From Swaminathania salitolerans (GTDB lineage Bacteria; Pseudomonadota; Alphaproteobacteria; Acetobacterales; Acetobacteraceae): 64,000 nucleotides of DNA. Position 1 is the first letter of the stretch, and each line of letters opens with the position of its first letter. The translations under genes and the position numbers were made by a program. Under the pieces are notes generated by a model that saw nothing but the letters and a program-made list of their open reading frames with translations, was not told where the DNA came from and did no database searches. Below, in pieces: positions 10,101 through 17,772 of this stretch. Location of the stretch: positions 1 through 64,000 of the forward strand of contig NZ_BJVC01000008.1 in NCBI RefSeq assembly GCF_007988945.1. The letters are read 5' to 3'.

Positions 10101-10186
10101 GCCAGGTCGAGCGGTTCCGCGGACGGTCCCTCGATCATCCGCTTTGCGTGCTGCTCGAACGCCTCAGAGAAAGACGGATCTCCTGA
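7115..10186 (+). CDS. ydiJ: YdiJ-type FAD/4Fe-4S D-2-hydroxyacid (D-2-hydroxyglutarate) dehydrogenase
   Basis: YdiJ proteins oxidise D-2-hydroxy acids such as D-2-hydroxyglutarate and pass electrons onward through Fe-S clusters. The 1023-residue product matches the family's length. The FAD-binding part has PRGGGTGTNGQ and PELSTSNRATIGGM, with TDNSIYQ near the N-terminus. A cysteine-bearing segment (MHCNGNGACFNY, about residue 580) precedes a ferredoxin-like CLACKSCTSQCPVKVDVP. The C-terminus carries GKTGCCGMSG, a CCG-domain motif. The gene stands alone. The ATG at 7115 aligns with known N-termini and follows a GGGGATGGG stretch; an upstream in-frame ATG at 7088 adds nine unconvincing residues. 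GlcD/GlcF-type glycolate oxidase is a less likely reading because both halves are fused here. Confidence 0.92.
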   Translation: MNMIAVLDQVPGNDANHVSFLEALKEEGFEGEIETGHDVRLVHATDNSIYQRHPEAVVFPRHRPDLVRLARLAGEARFRSVVLAPRGGGTGTNGQSLTAGIVVDLSRHMNRILEIDPVGKWVRVEPGVVKDQLNAAVAAHGLFFAPELSTSNRATIGGMISTDASGQGSCTYGKTRDHVLSVSTVLLGGESLETGPCDEAALAGLRSGTGRVAEIVGCVADIWEAEKETIARVFPPLNRCLTGYDLRHLRDDEGRFDLTGLLCGSEGTLGFLAEAKLSLLEIPTHSILVNIRYDSFMDALRDARALIALRPLSIETIDSRVLGLAMQDFIWDSVEAYFPQDEAGPAQGINLVEFAGHDAAALRETVEAFLVHLRQDGTVRRRGHTLAEGRNAVARVYAMRKRAVGLLGNVQGEARPQPFVEDTAVPPERLAAFIEEFRALLDAYGLDYGMFGHVDAGVLHVRPLLDMRDPAQAALIRPLSDAVFALTRRYGGLLWGEHGKGVRSEYVPAVFGPLYPSLQRIKTVFDPFNQLNPGKIATPEAQQEETGGLLQIDRVPFRGDQDRQIPDPVWKGFGAAMHCNGNGACFNYDQDDPMCPSWKATRDRRFSPKGRASLFREWVRLQSRSGADIAALERLSIARPIRSAVRAIPATFRRRAHAPQDFSHRLYDSLATCLACKSCTSQCPVKVDVPDFRARFLALYHRRYARPLRDYAVGFIEYGLPVLSKVSRIYNVAAGFAPMKRFVARCLGLVDMPSMGRATLTETCRRWNVLPATPERLALLSPGERSRSVVLLPDMFTRHFEPGLVSAFVELAARCGQQVYLAESLASGKPLHVHGFLGLFAWQARRNAAWLRGLASANVPIVGLDPAMTLIYRQEYRKLAGVGTVPDVLLPQEWLQDVLPVLPAQGDRDGTAYVYLGHCTEKTALTGSGAAWQDLFGRVGVPLAIGKTGCCGMSGTFGHEARNVETSRVIFEQSWGPHLDRDRTLRVLASGYSCRSQVERFRGRSLDHPLCVLLERLRERRIS

Positions 10187-10270
10187 AACGGGGGCAGGGC
10201 GGACATACCCGGCGCTACGACGCCCGGGTCGATTGACAGGTGCGATGAGGCATTCTATTCGCGCATTACG

Positions 10271-10293
10271 CAAATGATAGTCGTTCTCATTTG
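10271..10293. promoter_or_regulatory. Fur box upstream of the TonB receptor
   Basis: CAAATGA and TCATTTG are separated by 9 bp, and the interior AATGATAGTC resembles the Fur consensus. The site lies 28 bp before the TonB receptor start, where Fe-Fur would block transcription under iron-replete conditions. Confidence 0.75.
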
Positions 10294-10321
10294 AGGGCGA
10301 TCCGCGTCTTGTTGCAGGGAT

Positions 10322-12586
10322 ATGATGATCGTCTCGTTACGCCGGAGTCTGGCTGTGTCCGTATGTCTTCTGGTCGCACCGGCCTGTGCGTTTGCCGGGA
10401 GCGATCGAGGCGATGAAACAGACGCCCCGGCTCATGCCTCGCGCGGGACCGCTATCGGGCCCGGAGAGGGGACGGAGCCGGAAACCCGATCCGATTCCGG
10501 GTCGGATTCCGGGTCTGACTCCGATTCCGGGTCCGACACCGATCCGCTGGCGCCACGCAGGCCGGTCCGGGAGACGATCCGGGTCTCGGGGCGGCGCCCG
10601 CCTTTTCTCGCCCGTGCGACGCAAGCTGCGACAAAGAGCGACACGCCGCTCGAGCTGATCCCCCAGAACGTCACGGTCATCACCCGCCAGCGCATGACGT
10701 TACTCAATGCACGCACGCTCTCCGAGGCGATCCGTTATACGGCCGGTGTTTCCGATTACGGCTCCAAGGACGATCCTCGCGGATATTTCGGCACGATCCG
10801 GGGATTTTCGCCCGATATCTATCTCGATGGCACGCGGGCACCGGATGCGAGTAGCGCACAATCCTTCAGCATCGAACCCTGGGGGCTGGAAGAAATGGAT
10901 GTCCTGCGTGGGGCCTCTTCGGCCCTGTACGGATCGGGGCAGCTCGGCGGGATCGTCAACGCCGTCAGCAAGCGTCCGCGCCCGGACCAGACCGATGAGC
11001 TATCGTTCCAGACGGGTGCCTATGGCCGCGTTCAGGGCGCGGCAGATCTGGGCGGTGCGTTCGATGGCGACAAGGCCTGGCTGTGGCGGCTGAACGGTCT
11101 GATCCGCAAATCCGGCAGCTATGCACGCAATATCAGGAACAACGAGATCTATGTGGCGCCCGCTCTGAGCTGGCGCCCGGACCGGGAGACGGTCTTTACG
11201 CTTCTGTCCAGTTTCGAACAGCTCGATGCGGGATCGACGGCGCAGTTCCTTCCGGCATCGGGAACGGTATTTCCGTCCCGCTGGGGGCGGATCGCTCGCA
11301 ATATCCTGACCAGCGATGCCGATTACGACGTGTATTCCAAGCGACAGGCGGCGGTGGGGTATCACTTCGCGCATGAGATCCTGCCGCACTGGTCCATCGT
11401 CCAGAACATGCGATACGCTCATCTCGATGTTCTCTACCGTTTCGTGACGACGACCGGGCTGTCCGCGAGCCAGAGAGAGATCGCCCGTCGTGCGCTGAAC
11501 CAGCAGGGCAACTACAACACGGTCACGCTCGATACGCGTTCGGTCGCCACATTCGCGACGGGATTGCTGCATCATACCGTTCTGACCGGCATCGATTTCC
11601 GGAGCGATTTTCTCGCCAACCGGCGTGGACAGAGAGCGGCGCCGTCGCTCGATCTCTATGCACCCCGATATCGCAGGATCGTCTGGCCCGCCTATGCCTC
11701 GACGATCAGCACCAACCAGACCGGAACCGATACAGGGCTCTATGTTCAGGATCAGTCCCGGTTCGGGCGATGGTTCCTGACCCTTTCGGGGCGGGGCGAT
11801 TTCACGCAGGGTCTGACGGTGGACAACCGGAGCGGGGGAAGAACCCCGCAGGAAAACGACGCGTTCACCGGAAGGGTGGGGCTGGTCTATCGTTCGGGTG
11901 CGGGTCTGAATCCCTATATCTCCTATGCGACGTCGTTCCAGCCGGTCACCGGCACGGATGTGTCGGGCAAGGCCTTCGTTCCCATGACCGGGCGGCAGAT
12001 CGAGGCGGGCGTGAAATATCGCCCCGCGCCGCTGCGCGGTCTGGACGATCTCATGCTGACGGCCGATGTCTTCTCGCTGACCGAAAACAATGTCCTGACC
12101 CCGGATCCGGTCAACACGTCCTTCAGCGTCCAGACCGGACAGCAGAGAACCCGGGGCGTCGAATGCGAGGGCTCCGGGCGGCTTCCGGGAGGGATCGATT
12201 TCATCGCAAGCTTCACCTGGCAGGACCCGCGCGTGACCCGCTCGAATGTCGTCGCCCGGATCGGGCAGCGTCCGGTGACGGTGCCGTCGCATATGGCCTC
12301 GTTCTTCCTCAGTCGCGATGTCGCGCTCGAAGGGCCGTGGCACGCCGGTATCGGGAGCGGAATGCGCTATACAGGCAATACGGCAGGCGCCCTGCCAGCG
12401 ACTTTTCTGGTGCCTTCGCAGCTCGTCTGGGATCTGGAAGCGCATCTCGATCGCGGGCGCACGCGTCTGAAACTCAACGGAACGAATATTGCGGATCGTC
12501 GCTATGTAGCGATCTGCACGCGGGATACGGCCTGCGCCTGGGCGCCCGGTCGGGCCTTTTTCCTGACTCTTTCGCAACGGTGGTAG
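10322..12586 (+). CDS. TonB-dependent siderophore receptor (FhuA/FhuE/FpvA type)
   Basis: This is an outer-membrane transporter for ferric siderophores, 754 residues. The signal peptide is residues 1-25 (ending ACAFA). It is followed by a disordered linker with Ser-Asp/Gly repeats (about 57-75). The plug domain (about 95-215) contains TPLELIPQNVTVI and EEMDVLRGASSALYGSGQLGGIVN. A 22-strand barrel follows and ends in the typical aromatic C-terminus FFLTLSQRW. A Fur box lies just upstream. Downstream genes are convergent, so it is monocistronic. The siderophore is unknown, and no synthesis genes are nearby. ATG codons at 10322 and 10325 are both possible; GCAGGGA precedes them. Confidence 0.93.
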   Translation: MMIVSLRRSLAVSVCLLVAPACAFAGSDRGDETDAPAHASRGTAIGPGEGTEPETRSDSGSDSGSDSDSGSDTDPLAPRRPVRETIRVSGRRPPFLARATQAATKSDTPLELIPQNVTVITRQRMTLLNARTLSEAIRYTAGVSDYGSKDDPRGYFGTIRGFSPDIYLDGTRAPDASSAQSFSIEPWGLEEMDVLRGASSALYGSGQLGGIVNAVSKRPRPDQTDELSFQTGAYGRVQGAADLGGAFDGDKAWLWRLNGLIRKSGSYARNIRNNEIYVAPALSWRPDRETVFTLLSSFEQLDAGSTAQFLPASGTVFPSRWGRIARNILTSDADYDVYSKRQAAVGYHFAHEILPHWSIVQNMRYAHLDVLYRFVTTTGLSASQREIARRALNQQGNYNTVTLDTRSVATFATGLLHHTVLTGIDFRSDFLANRRGQRAAPSLDLYAPRYRRIVWPAYASTISTNQTGTDTGLYVQDQSRFGRWFLTLSGRGDFTQGLTVDNRSGGRTPQENDAFTGRVGLVYRSGAGLNPYISYATSFQPVTGTDVSGKAFVPMTGRQIEAGVKYRPAPLRGLDDLMLTADVFSLTENNVLTPDPVNTSFSVQTGQQRTRGVECEGSGRLPGGIDFIASFTWQDPRVTRSNVVARIGQRPVTVPSHMASFFLSRDVALEGPWHAGIGSGMRYTGNTAGALPATFLVPSQLVWDLEAHLDRGRTRLKLNGTNIADRRYVAICTRDTACAWAPGRAFFLTLSQRW
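10489..10551 (+). repeat. In-frame 12-bp repeats encoding a Ser-Asp/Gly linker
   Basis: Degenerate copies of GATTCCGGGTCG and the half-unit GACTCC encode an SDSG-type low-complexity linker between the signal peptide and plug domain of the TonB receptor. Confidence 0.7.
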
Positions 12587-12655
12587 AGGACCGGTGCCGG
12601 AGGACCGCTGCCAGAGGACTGGTGCCAGAGGACTGGTGCCAGAGGACCGGATCGG
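12586..12655. repeat. 14-bp tandem repeat, five copies, between convergent genes
   Basis: Five consecutive 14-bp units follow the pattern GAGGACYGGTGCCA, with two identical central copies. They begin on the last base of the TonB receptor stop codon and fill most of the 81-bp gap to the hrpB stop. No spacer structure and no clear terminator are present. Confidence 0.85.
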
Positions 12656-12667
12656 TCGATCCGTAGC

Positions 12668-15184
12668 CTAGCGTCTGCGCGCGGGCGGGGCGGCGAGGGC
12701 GGGATTCTCCGGCCAGTCATGGCGGGGGTATCGCCCCCGCATGTCACGGCGCATATCCGCCCAGCCCGTGGACCAGAAAGAAGCGAGATCGGCCGTGATC
12801 GCCTGGGGGCGTCCGGCAGGGGAAAGCAGCGCGAAGCGTAGAGAGACGCGTCCGTTGGCGAGGCGAGGTGTCTCCCTGAGACCGTAATAGGATTGCGCCC
12901 GGGCGGAAACGAGAGGAACGGGCGCGCAATAATCGATCCGCGCCGTCCCACCGGGGAGGGTGAGAGACGCCGGGAGATCCTGATCGAGTTGCCTCAGCGC
13001 CGGATAGGGCAGGATCTGACGCAGGAGCGCGTGCAGATCGAGCGTCTGGATCTGGGCGAGACGGGTCACGCCCTCGAGATAGGGGGCGAGCCATTCCTCC
13101 AGCGTTCCGCCGAGTTCCTCATCGCCGAGATCGGGCAGGGTTTCGTCGAGACAGGCGCGTGCCAGAGCGAGACGGGCGCGGAACTGGTGGCAGGCATCGG
13201 TCCAGGGCAGGCTGCCCGTCAGATCGGCACGGATACGCGACAGAATGAGCGCGCGGGCTTCTTCCGGACTTGCCGGGACCGAACGGTCTCGCAGGACCAG
13301 TGTTCCCAGTCGCAGGCGTTTGCGGGCGATGACGCTGCCGGTCGAGGGGTCGAGCGCGGTCTCGATCTGCTCGCTCATGCGGGCGAGGAGCGTTCCGGGC
13401 AGGTTGGCGGCATCGAGCGCGGCGGCAAGACAGATCTCGGTCGCCGTACGGACATGGAGGGCCGGAGCCACGAGCAGCGTTTCCCCGCAGAGGCCATCCG
13501 TTGCGGAAAGCCGCGCCGACCCGCCGCCCGAGAGCCGGTAGCGTCCGCGTTCGCCCGCCGCCTGTGCGACGCGGTCGGGGAAACCGGCAGCCAGAAGGGA
13601 GGCAACGCATCCCGGATCGTAGGCAATGCGCTGTTTCAGGCCGAGACGCGCCCGGTATCGCTGAGCCGATTGTCGGATACGTGCCAGACTGGCCCGATCC
13701 GCCGTGGGATGCGGCATGTCCCCTTCGATCACTGCGAGGCGATTGTGGATATCGGCAGGGATGAGCGGCTTTTTCTGTCCGGGAACGACGCGGATGCGCA
13801 AGGGGTCGCGCTCCTCGAGCAGGGCCGCAAGAAGAGCGGCCGTCGCTTTCTCCGGCCCCGATCGGGCCGCGCACATCATGGCGGCCAGACGCGGCTGGGT
13901 GCCCAGCCGTGCCATGGCCTTGCCGAGCGGGGTGATACGGCTATCGTCGTCGAGGGCGCCGAGCGTCCGGAGCAGCGCGATGGCCGCCTGGCAGGCGCCC
14001 GATGGCGGCGGGTCGAGCAGGGGAAGCGCTTCCGGCGCCGTGCCCATGACCTCGCGCCAGGCCGCAGTATCGAGACAGTGACCCGAGAGATCGCTCGAGA
14101 GAATTTCGGGCAGGTCATGCAGGGCGAGACTCCGGCCTGTGGCTTCGGTCCACAGACGATAGGCGATGCCCGGTGCCTCACGCCCGGCGCGTCCGGCCCG
14201 CTGCGTTGCGGTCGCACGCGATATGCGTATCGTCTCGAGACGCGACAGGCCCGAACCGGGGTCGAGCCGGGGCGTGCGATGAAAACCGCCATCGACGACG
14301 ATCCGTACCCCCGGCACGGTGAGGGAGGTCTCGGCAATCGAGGTGGCGAGAACCACTTTCCGTTCCGTCTGCGGGCTGAGGGCCAGATCCTGTTCCCGCG
14401 TGTCGAGCTCTCCATAGAGCGGAAGAATACGGAGATCGAGATCGGAGAGGAGCGCGGCGCAGCGCCGGATTTCTCCCGCGCCGGGAAGAAAGGCGAGAAT
14501 ATCGCCGTCCTCGGAGGCAAGAAGGCTGCGCACGGCGCGCGCCACAGCCTCGGGCAGATCGCGCAGGGCAGCGATGTCCCTCGGGGCATGACGGATGTCG
14601 AGCGGAAATCCGCGCCCTTCGCTCTCGATGAGCGTGGCATCGAGCAGGGAGGCGAAAGCGCGGCCATCGGTGGTGGCCGACATGGCCACGAGACGAAGCT
14701 CCGGCCTCAGGCTGCGCTGCAGATCGCAGGCGAGTGCAAGAACCGTGTCGAGATCGAGCGAGCGTTCATGCACCTCGTCGAACAGGATGCCAGCCACGCC
14801 CTCGAGCAGAGGATCGCCCAGAAGGCGACGCAGCAGAAGCCCTTCGGTGACGACCTCGATGCGGGTCTCTGCGCTGACTGCGGAATCGGTGCGGGTGCGG
14901 AAACCGACCGTGCGTCCCGTTTCCTCCCCCAGAAGCGCCGCCATCCGTCTGGCGGCACTGCGCACGGCGACCCGTCTGGGTTCCACCACGAGCAGCCGTC
15001 CGTCCTGTCGCCACGGGGCTTGCAGAAGATGAAGCGGCACCAATGTTGTCTTGCCTGCGCCCGGTGGCGCGACAAGGACGGCATTGCGCCCGGCATCGAG
15101 TGTTGCGATCAGCTCGGGAAGCGTTGCCGAAACCGGAAGGACGGGAAGCGAAATGAGATTGGCGGGCAATTCAGGACCGGTCAT
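12668..15184 (-). CDS. hrpB: ATP-dependent helicase HrpB (DEAH/RHA family)
   Basis: This is a DEAH-box RNA helicase-like protein of 838 residues, the usual HrpB length; its cellular role is poorly defined. Motif I is APPGAGKTT, motif II is DEVH inside ILFDEVHERS, motif III is MSATTDG and motif VI is ATQRAGRAGR. An HA2 region (about 400-490) and the HrpB-specific C-terminal domain follow, with a late SFWSTGWADMRRDMRGRYPR segment. The open frame extends 85 codons upstream, antisense to the neighbouring gene. The ATG at 15184 (MTGPELPANLISLPVL) is preferred because HrpB proteins start shortly before the LPVLPVSATLPEL segment. Confidence 0.92.
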   Translation of the reverse strand: MTGPELPANLISLPVLPVSATLPELIATLDAGRNAVLVAPPGAGKTTLVPLHLLQAPWRQDGRLLVVEPRRVAVRSAARRMAALLGEETGRTVGFRTRTDSAVSAETRIEVVTEGLLLRRLLGDPLLEGVAGILFDEVHERSLDLDTVLALACDLQRSLRPELRLVAMSATTDGRAFASLLDATLIESEGRGFPLDIRHAPRDIAALRDLPEAVARAVRSLLASEDGDILAFLPGAGEIRRCAALLSDLDLRILPLYGELDTREQDLALSPQTERKVVLATSIAETSLTVPGVRIVVDGGFHRTPRLDPGSGLSRLETIRISRATATQRAGRAGREAPGIAYRLWTEATGRSLALHDLPEILSSDLSGHCLDTAAWREVMGTAPEALPLLDPPPSGACQAAIALLRTLGALDDDSRITPLGKAMARLGTQPRLAAMMCAARSGPEKATAALLAALLEERDPLRIRVVPGQKKPLIPADIHNRLAVIEGDMPHPTADRASLARIRQSAQRYRARLGLKQRIAYDPGCVASLLAAGFPDRVAQAAGERGRYRLSGGGSARLSATDGLCGETLLVAPALHVRTATEICLAAALDAANLPGTLLARMSEQIETALDPSTGSVIARKRLRLGTLVLRDRSVPASPEEARALILSRIRADLTGSLPWTDACHQFRARLALARACLDETLPDLGDEELGGTLEEWLAPYLEGVTRLAQIQTLDLHALLRQILPYPALRQLDQDLPASLTLPGGTARIDYCAPVPLVSARAQSYYGLRETPRLANGRVSLRFALLSPAGRPQAITADLASFWSTGWADMRRDMRGRYPRHDWPENPALAAPPARRR

Positions 15185-15236
15185 AATGACCTGTATGGCG
15201 CGTCCATGGGGCGGTCGGCAAATTCCTCTGTCTTTC

Positions 15237-17444
15237 ATGGTCGTACCGATGCTGCGTTCGCTCGCCCTGCTCGTTTTCGTTCTTGCGCCGTTTCTGGGCC
15301 ACGCTGCCCGGGCAGCGGAAAGCCTGCCCGTGATCACCGCCCATGACACCGCGACGCTGGTCACGGATCGCGATCGCGCTTCCCCCGGGGAGACACTGGG
15401 TGTGGGGTTGCGTCTGCAGCTCAAACCGGGCTGGCACACCTACTGGCTCAATCCGGGCGATGCAGGCGAGGCGCCACGTCTGGAGACCGATGCGGCGGGC
15501 GCGCTGACGGGGCAGGCCAGTCGGATCCTGTTCCCGACCCCGGTGCGCATCAGCGAAGGCGGGCTGATGTCCTACGCCTATACAGGCGACGTCCTGCTGC
15601 CCCAGGAGCTGCACCTCTCAGGTCCGGCCTCCGGGGATGCGTCCGGACATGTGACCCTGAAGGCGCATGCCGAATGGCTCGTCTGCGCCGCGACCTGCGT
15701 GCCGGAGCACGGCGATTTCACGGTAACGCTTCCCGTGGACCGGGCCCCCGTGAGTAATGTCTCCGCGAATCAGGGCCCGAGGGATCGGGCCAGCCCCTCT
15801 CCCGCTATGCGGGGCGACGCATCGCCCCAGGCCGGGCTTTTTCACGATGCGCTGCAGGCGCGTCCCGTTCCCTCGCCTTTCCGCGCCAGCGTCTCGCCGG
15901 ATGGCGTTCTCGAACTCGAGGGACAGGGGCTTTCGCCCCGATCCGTTCACAAGGCATGGTTCATGCCTTCGGCGAGCGGCGTGATCGATCAGGTCGCGCC
16001 CCAGAAACTCGCAACGGCTCCCGGCCGGATCAGCCTCGATCTGCGCTGGGTCGAAGGTGCAGAAAAACCGCATGATCTCTCGGGGATCGTCGTCTTGCAG
16101 GACGATGCGGGTCAGCAGACGCCGCTCTGGATCGATGCGCCTCTCTCCGCCGGATCGGCGGGGGCTGGCGGCAGTGGCGCGGCTCCGGTGGACGCACAGG
16201 ATGCGGCGCATGAGGCCCTTGCGCCGTCCCTCTTGCGGATGCTGGTTTTCGCTTTTGCGGGCGGGCTTATTCTCAATCTCATGCCCTGCGTCTTCCCGGT
16301 TCTTGCCATGAAGGCGTTTTCTCTCGCCCGATTGGGGGGGAGTGCCCGCAGGGCGCAGATCGGCAGTGCCCTGGCCTATACGCTGGGCGTGATGGGCAGC
16401 TTTGCCGCGCTCGGCGCCGCCATGATCGTGCTGCGCGGCGTCGGATCCGCGGCGGGATGGGGGTTCCAGTTCCAGTCACCTGTTTTCGTCATAGGTGTGG
16501 CCTGGCTCCTGGTCGCGATGGCGCTCAATCTGCTCGGCGTATTCGAAGTGACCTCGGGTCGCCTCGGTCAGGACGTCGTGCCGCGCCACGGACCATGGGG
16601 CGATATGCTGACCGGGTTGCTTGCCGTTATCGTGGCAACGCCCTGCACGGCGCCGTTCATGGGGGCTGCCATCGCGGGGGCTCTGGGTGGCCCGGCCTGG
16701 TCGGGGATGATCATCTTCATTGCCATGGGGCTCGGTCTGGCCGCACCCTATCTCGCAATCGCGACCATTCCGGTTCTGGCACGGCATATGCCGAAACCGG
16801 GGGCATGGATGGCAGTGCTGAAACAGGCGCTCGCATTTCCGCTTCTCGCCACCTCGGTGTGGCTGCTCTGGGTCGCCTGTATCCAGCGCGGTGCGATGAT
16901 CGTGCCGATCGCTTTGGGGGGGGCAGTCGGGATCGGACTTGCGGGGTGGCTGTTCGGTCTGGCGCAGCGTCGGGCGATGATCGCTGGCGGCTCCGCCGCG
17001 GTCACGACCGGCCGTATTCTGTCCGTTCTGGTTCTGGTCCTTGTCGGCGCTGCCCTATGGCAGGTTCCGCAGGAGGTGGCACCGCCCATGCGCGGCGGAG
17101 ACGGGACGGCGGAAAAAGCGGTTCCATACTCTCCTGAAAAGCTGACAGCGCTGAGAAAGGAGGGAAAGCCGGTGTTCATCGACATGACGGCGGCCTGGTG
17201 CATCACCTGTATGGTGAATGAGCGCGTGGCACTGCAGAAGGCGCCGGTGCAGAAGGCGTTTGCCGAGAAGGGGATCGTCTACATGAAAGGCGACTGGACG
17301 AATCGCGACCCCTCGATCAGCGCCTTTCTGCGCGATCACGGCCGTGACGGCGTGCCGCTCTATGTCTATTACGCCCCCCATCGCGACGGAGCGATCCTCC
17401 CCCAGATCCTGACCGTTTCCACCGTTCTGGACGCCATACGCTGA
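15237..17444 (+). CDS. DsbD/ScsB-type thiol:disulfide interchange protein
   Basis: This inner-membrane protein carries reducing power from cytoplasmic thioredoxin to periplasmic thiol proteins. It has 735 residues. The signal peptide is about residues 1-25 (ending AARA). A periplasmic N-terminal domain contains the cysteine pair in LVCAATCVPEHG. A membrane domain of about eight helices (about 330-620) has conserved cysteines in NLMPCVFPVLAMKAF and VATPCTAPFMGA. A C-terminal thioredoxin-like domain has the CxxC motif in AAWCITCMVNE. The long N-terminal domain is like ScsB, the copper-resistance DsbD relative. It is divergent from hrpB. Starts at 15198 or 15249 are also possible; 15237 gives a good signal peptide. 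Confidence 0.9.
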   Translation: MVVPMLRSLALLVFVLAPFLGHAARAAESLPVITAHDTATLVTDRDRASPGETLGVGLRLQLKPGWHTYWLNPGDAGEAPRLETDAAGALTGQASRILFPTPVRISEGGLMSYAYTGDVLLPQELHLSGPASGDASGHVTLKAHAEWLVCAATCVPEHGDFTVTLPVDRAPVSNVSANQGPRDRASPSPAMRGDASPQAGLFHDALQARPVPSPFRASVSPDGVLELEGQGLSPRSVHKAWFMPSASGVIDQVAPQKLATAPGRISLDLRWVEGAEKPHDLSGIVVLQDDAGQQTPLWIDAPLSAGSAGAGGSGAAPVDAQDAAHEALAPSLLRMLVFAFAGGLILNLMPCVFPVLAMKAFSLARLGGSARRAQIGSALAYTLGVMGSFAALGAAMIVLRGVGSAAGWGFQFQSPVFVIGVAWLLVAMALNLLGVFEVTSGRLGQDVVPRHGPWGDMLTGLLAVIVATPCTAPFMGAAIAGALGGPAWSGMIIFIAMGLGLAAPYLAIATIPVLARHMPKPGAWMAVLKQALAFPLLATSVWLLWVACIQRGAMIVPIALGGAVGIGLAGWLFGLAQRRAMIAGGSAAVTTGRILSVLVLVLVGAALWQVPQEVAPPMRGGDGTAEKAVPYSPEKLTALRKEGKPVFIDMTAAWCITCMVNERVALQKAPVQKAFAEKGIVYMKGDWTNRDPSISAFLRDHGRDGVPLYVYYAPHRDGAILPQILTVSTVLDAIR

Positions 17445-17456
17445 CGCCTTTCCCTG

Positions 17457-17477
17457 CGGGAGGTGGGGGTCCTCCCG
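17457..17477. terminator. Possible bidirectional terminator hairpin
   Basis: CGGGAGG (17457-17463) pairs with CCTCCCG (17471-17477) across a 7-base loop. It lies between the stops of the convergent DsbD-like and lipoprotein genes. No T-run follows on either strand. Confidence 0.4.
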
Positions 17478-17484
17478 ACCTGCC

Positions 17485-17772
17485 TTAAAATCCGCCTGCG
17501 CCGGTTTCCATGATGGGGCCGGAGAATCTGGAGCGGTGTCGGCCTGACCCTGTGCCTGTGGAAAGCGGTTCCTGTGTGCCGGTTCGGGAGTCGGTGGGCA
17601 CGGCGACGCCCGTCCGGCCGATCGGCCTCAGGAGCGCCGCCCGGCTGTCATCCTCCGGCGGAGGGGGCGGATGGGAACAGGCACAGAGACAGAAGGCGAT
17701 GACGGCAGCCGTGAGCGTCGGGAGCGAACGGCGCGGGCGGGAGAAGCGACGGGACGTCGATGTCGGGATCAT
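17485..17772 (-). CDS. Small putative lipoprotein, translationally coupled to the AraC regulator
   Basis: The 95-residue product begins with a basic N-region (TSRRFSRPRR) and a hydrophobic segment that ends in a lipobox-like LCAC, followed by a proline-rich tail. This predicts a lipid-anchored envelope protein. The rest is low complexity and matches no family I recognise. Its ATG overlaps the TGA of the upstream AraC-type gene (ATGA at 17769-17772), an arrangement that usually indicates a real coupled gene. The coding call is moderate because the C-terminal half is compositionally simple. Confidence 0.55.
   Translation of the reverse strand: MIPTSTSRRFSRPRRSLPTLTAAVIAFCLCACSHPPPPPEDDSRAALLRPIGRTGVAVPTDSRTGTQEPLSTGTGSGRHRSRFSGPIMETGAGGF

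Noticed and set aside
7073-10273. 1066-codon open frame antisense to ydiJ
   Set aside because: It is the mirror of a high-GC coding frame, rich in Arg/Pro, and has no recognisable domain, whereas the plus strand encodes a full YdiJ protein.
12586-12655. CRISPR-like array
   Set aside because: The 14-bp units are contiguous with no spacers, and no cas genes are present.
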